Shown: positions 61,850 to 64,000 of the stretch, piece by piece
How the letters are laid out: each line of letters opens with the position of its first letter
Numbering within the stretch: the first letter of the stretch is position 1
Origin: Roseovarius litorisediminis
Lineage (GTDB): Bacteria; Pseudomonadota; Alphaproteobacteria; Rhodobacterales; Rhodobacteraceae
Direction of reading: 5' to 3'
DNA length: 64,000 nucleotides
Assembly (NCBI RefSeq): GCF_900172295.1
Contig: NZ_FWFL01000002.1
Location: 1 to 64,000 of the forward strand
Notes under the pieces: generated by a model
Told to the model about the DNA's origin: nothing
The model's database searches: none
The model's input: only the letters and a program-made list of their open reading frames with translations
Translations under genes and position numbers: made by a program

Positions 61850-62941
61850 ATGAAATTCACAAAAACTCTGCTTGCCACGACGGCCCTGACCGTTGCCGCA
61901 AGTGCGGTTGTTGCGGAAGAAATGACCATCGTGTCATGGGGCGGCGCATATTCCAAATCGCAAAAGCTTGCGTACCATGACCCCTATTCGGAAAAAACCG
62001 GCGTCACCATCATCAATGACGACAGCTCGGCCGAGGCCGTGGCCAAACTGCGTGCCATGAACGAAGCCGGCAACATTACCTGGGATGTGGTTGACGTGGT
62101 TGCCGCTGACGCTATGCGCCTGTGCGACGAAGGCCTGGCGATGGAAATCGATCCCGACACCATGCTGGCACCTGCGCCCGATGGCACATCGGCAGCGGAT
62201 GACTTTGGCGACCTGCTGGTCAGTGACTGCTTCATCCCGCAGATCGTCTATTCGACCACCTTCGGCTATCGCACTGATCTGGTTGGCGACAACCCGCCGG
62301 ATGATATCTGTGACGTGTTTGATCTGGAAGCCTATCCGGGCAAGCGTAGCCTGGAAAAGCGCCCGATCAACAACATGGAATGGGCCCTGCTGTGTGACGG
62401 TGTTGCCAAGGCAGACGTTTACGATGTTCTGGCAACAGCCGAAGGTCAGGATCAGGCGCTGGCGAAACTCGACTCCATCAAAGACAGCGTTGTCTGGTGG
62501 AACGCCGGTGCTGACACGCCTCAGCTGCTGGCCGATGGCGAAGTTATCATGGGGTCTACCTATAACGGTCGTCTGTTCAGCGTGATTGAAGAGCAGAAAC
62601 AGCCCGTCGCCATGCTGTGGGACGCACAGGTGTTTGACCTTGACGGCTGGATCATTCCGGCTGGTCTGAGCGACGAGCGCAAGCAGCGCGCACTGGACTA
62701 CATCATGTTCGCGACCGACACACAGCGTCTGGCGGATCAGGCCAAGTACATCTCGTACGGCCCGGCACGCGCCTCTTCGGCACCGCTGGTTGGCAAGCAC
62801 GCCGATCTGGGCATCGACATGGCACCACACATGCCGACCGATCCCAACAACGCCAAGAACACCTTCCTTTATAACTACGAGTTCTGGGCAGACTACCGCG
62901 ATGATATCGACGCCAAATTCCAGGCGTGGCTGGCACAATAA
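61850..62941 (+). CDS. Second polyamine-type periplasmic binding protein
   Basis: A 363-residue periplasmic protein with a signal peptide (MKFTKTLLATTALTVAASAVVAEE). The mature part opens TIVSWGGAYSKSQ, followed by WDVVDVVAADAMRLCDEGL and GEVIMGSTYNGRLFSVIEEQ, as in the PotD/PotF-related PBP (SBP_bac_8) group. Four cysteines in the mature part may form disulfides. The ATG at 61850 has TTAGGGAGACTAC before it. The ligand may be a polyamine or another amine such as a betaine. A hairpin follows the stop. Confidence 0.85.
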   Translation: MKFTKTLLATTALTVAASAVVAEEMTIVSWGGAYSKSQKLAYHDPYSEKTGVTIINDDSSAEAVAKLRAMNEAGNITWDVVDVVAADAMRLCDEGLAMEIDPDTMLAPAPDGTSAADDFGDLLVSDCFIPQIVYSTTFGYRTDLVGDNPPDDICDVFDLEAYPGKRSLEKRPINNMEWALLCDGVAKADVYDVLATAEGQDQALAKLDSIKDSVVWWNAGADTPQLLADGEVIMGSTYNGRLFSVIEEQKQPVAMLWDAQVFDLDGWIIPAGLSDERKQRALDYIMFATDTQRLADQAKYISYGPARASSAPLVGKHADLGIDMAPHMPTDPNNAKNTFLYNYEFWADYRDDIDAKFQAWLAQ

Positions 62942-62956
62942 GCCGGTTCTAAAATC

Positions 62957-62981
62957 GGAAGGGGCCAAGTTGGCCCCTTCC
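62957..62981 (+). other. Strong stem-loop after the second binding protein gene
   Basis: GGAAGGGGCCA at 62957-62967 pairs with TGGCCCCTTCC at 62971-62981 (11 bp) over a 3-base loop. There is no T-run. Such structures between a binding-protein gene and its permease gene protect the upstream mRNA from 3' decay and raise binding-protein levels. Confidence 0.75.
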
Positions 62982-63034
62982 ATGCCAACCGCGAAACGGC
63001 GGTGGCCCATAACAAAAAGACTGACGGGGATGAC

Positions 63035-64000
63035 ATGAGTGATATCGCAGATACCGGCCCGGTTCTGGCAGCTGACGGCACACCGCTTAAGCGCAGCCTT
63101 GCTCGCGCGCTGAGGGTTCAGAAAACCCGGGCGCTCCTGTTGATCGCGCCACTTCTGGCGTTTGTTCTGATCTCATTTATCTGGCCCATTGGGGTCATGC
63201 TTTTCCGTTCGGTCGAGAACGAGATCGTCGAAAATACGTTGCCGAACACCGTTAAGGAGCTTGCGACCTGGGATGGTGGCTCACAAGAACTGCCGCCTCA
63301 ATCTGCGTTCGAGGCCCTGTACTTCGATATGTTCGCCGCGACCGAGCTGAAACGCCACACGCGTCTCGGCACTCGACTTAACTATGAAAAAACCGGTATC
63401 TCATCGCTGTTCCGCCAAAGCGGCCGGAAACTGGACGATCCCGGTAAGGATTACCGTAAGGCCTTGGGTGCGGTGACGTCCGACATAACCAAATCTGCAA
63501 CCTGGCTTGAACTGATCAGCGGGGCATCGGATGCGGCCAGGTCAGCCCCTCTGGTTGCCAGTCAGCGCCAGCGGCTTTCGACACTGGATGACCGGCAAAT
63601 CAAGGGTGACCTCAGCTTTTCGCCGTCTGCCGATATTGTACAGCTTTTGCCGCGCGCGGCGCGCGAATACACCGCCTTTGCCCTGTATACGGAACTTGTC
63701 GATGGCAAGGATGTGGCCAAGACCAAGCCGTGGGAATCTGTTTATGTGGCACTGGCCGCAGATTTGTCAGACGCTGATGTCTCGGGGTATAACGGGCCTC
63801 ACGCGCAGATGTTGCGCGACCTGGTCGCAGCCGACGTTACGGCACCGGACTTCCGCGCTATTTTCACTGATATCGACAAAGACTGGGGCGCGCTTGAAAC
63901 CTGGCGCACGATCCAGACCCATTCGAAACCTTACACAAGCGGTTATTTTCTGAATGCGATCGACATGCAGAAAACGCCCGAAGGGGCCATGGCGCAGCCG
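63035..64000 (+). CDS. Second polyamine-type ABC permease, N-terminal part (cut by window edge)
   Basis: The ATG at 63035 opens a frame of 322 codons that runs off the window. After a 30-residue cytoplasmic start (MSDIADTGPVLAADGTPLKR), one strong hydrophobic helix spans about residues 33-57 (LLLIAPLLAFVLISFIWPIGVMLF), as in PotB. Then at least 260 residues follow without a second clear helix, far more than the short loop in PotB. This long extracytoplasmic segment sets it apart; I recall permeases of this sort in Rhodobacterales but give no name. The EAA loop is expected beyond the window. Confidence 0.8.
   Translation, partial: MSDIADTGPVLAADGTPLKRSLARALRVQKTRALLLIAPLLAFVLISFIWPIGVMLFRSVENEIVENTLPNTVKELATWDGGSQELPPQSAFEALYFDMFAATELKRHTRLGTRLNYEKTGISSLFRQSGRKLDDPGKDYRKALGAVTSDITKSATWLELISGASDAARSAPLVASQRQRLSTLDDRQIKGDLSFSPSADIVQLLPRAAREYTAFALYTELVDGKDVAKTKPWESVYVALAADLSDADVSGYNGPHAQMLRDLVAADVTAPDFRAIFTDIDKDWGALETWRTIQTHSKPYTSGYFLNAIDMQKTPEGAMAQP

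Noticed and set aside
1..64000. CRISPR arrays and rRNA operons
   Set aside because: No run of regularly spaced direct repeats and no rRNA-like sequence was seen on either strand.

Overview
The window reads as chromosomal DNA of an alphaproteobacterium, most likely a marine member of the Rhodobacterales (Roseobacter group). The grounds are the GC-rich gene style, closely packed operons with ATGA overlaps, frequent TTG/GTG starts, a dense complement of polyamine and methylated-amine catabolism genes, a GlxA/AraC-type regulator, and short hairpin-plus-tail elements between genes of a kind I associate with this order. No taxonomic search was run; this is inference from gene content.

Left accessory part (1 to about 6.2 kb): the first bases are the 5' end of a transposase leaving the window. 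A six-gene leftward operon follows (3723 to 484): a tandem YdhR-like exported protein, a tautomerase-fold protein, a small secreted protein, a glyoxalase-family protein, a GFA zinc protein and a NIPSNAP protein. It is divergent from a TetR regulator, with three copies of a 17-bp operator-like sequence between them. A GNAT acetyltransferase and a fragment resembling a RepC plasmid replication initiator complete this part.

Defence island (6.2 to 23.2 kb): a leftward operon of about 14 kb faces a cysteine desulfurase gene. The first part (DUF4007 protein, large P-loop ATPase, PAPS-reductase-like ATP pyrophosphatase, plus the divergent desulfurase) matches the SspABCD single-strand DNA phosphorothioation machinery. 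The rest of the operon is the most interesting feature here: a double-GHKL histidine-kinase-like ATPase, a receiver-like protein, a possible 81-residue protein, an SF2 helicase, a second GHKL (Hsp90-like) ATPase and a phospholipase-D-type nuclease candidate. It looks like a restriction or effector arm. The island borders a P4-type integrase next to a tRNA-Leu(CAG) gene, the usual arrangement of an integrative element.

Core part (23.3 to 38 kb): an NDUFA9-like protein, UppP, GltD, an alpha/beta-hydrolase-like protein and GltB, MtgA, a glutathione S-transferase, QueG, a HyuA-like hydantoinase/oxoprolinase subunit and a LysR regulator.

Amine catabolism part (38.2 to 47.4 kb): one rightward operon of an MttB-family protein, Kbl, Tdh, a TMADH-like flavin/Fe-S oxidoreductase, a dimethylglycine/sarcosine-dehydrogenase-like protein and a GlxA-type regulator. 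It probably takes a methylated amine or betaine down to glycine-level intermediates. Oxidative-stress genes follow (glutathione peroxidase, MsrB, MsrA), then a DMT exporter.

Polyamine part (50 to 64 kb): a leftward potF-A-B-C operon ending in a PuuB-like oxidase faces a GntR/FCD regulator and a class III aminotransferase. A matching palindrome lies in front of both the transporter operon and the aminotransferase gene, which suggests one regulator for uptake and catabolism. After a GNAT, a second GFA protein and a DoeA-like M24 hydrolase, a second polyamine-type ABC operon (ATPase, binding protein, permease with a long extracytoplasmic segment) runs off the right edge.
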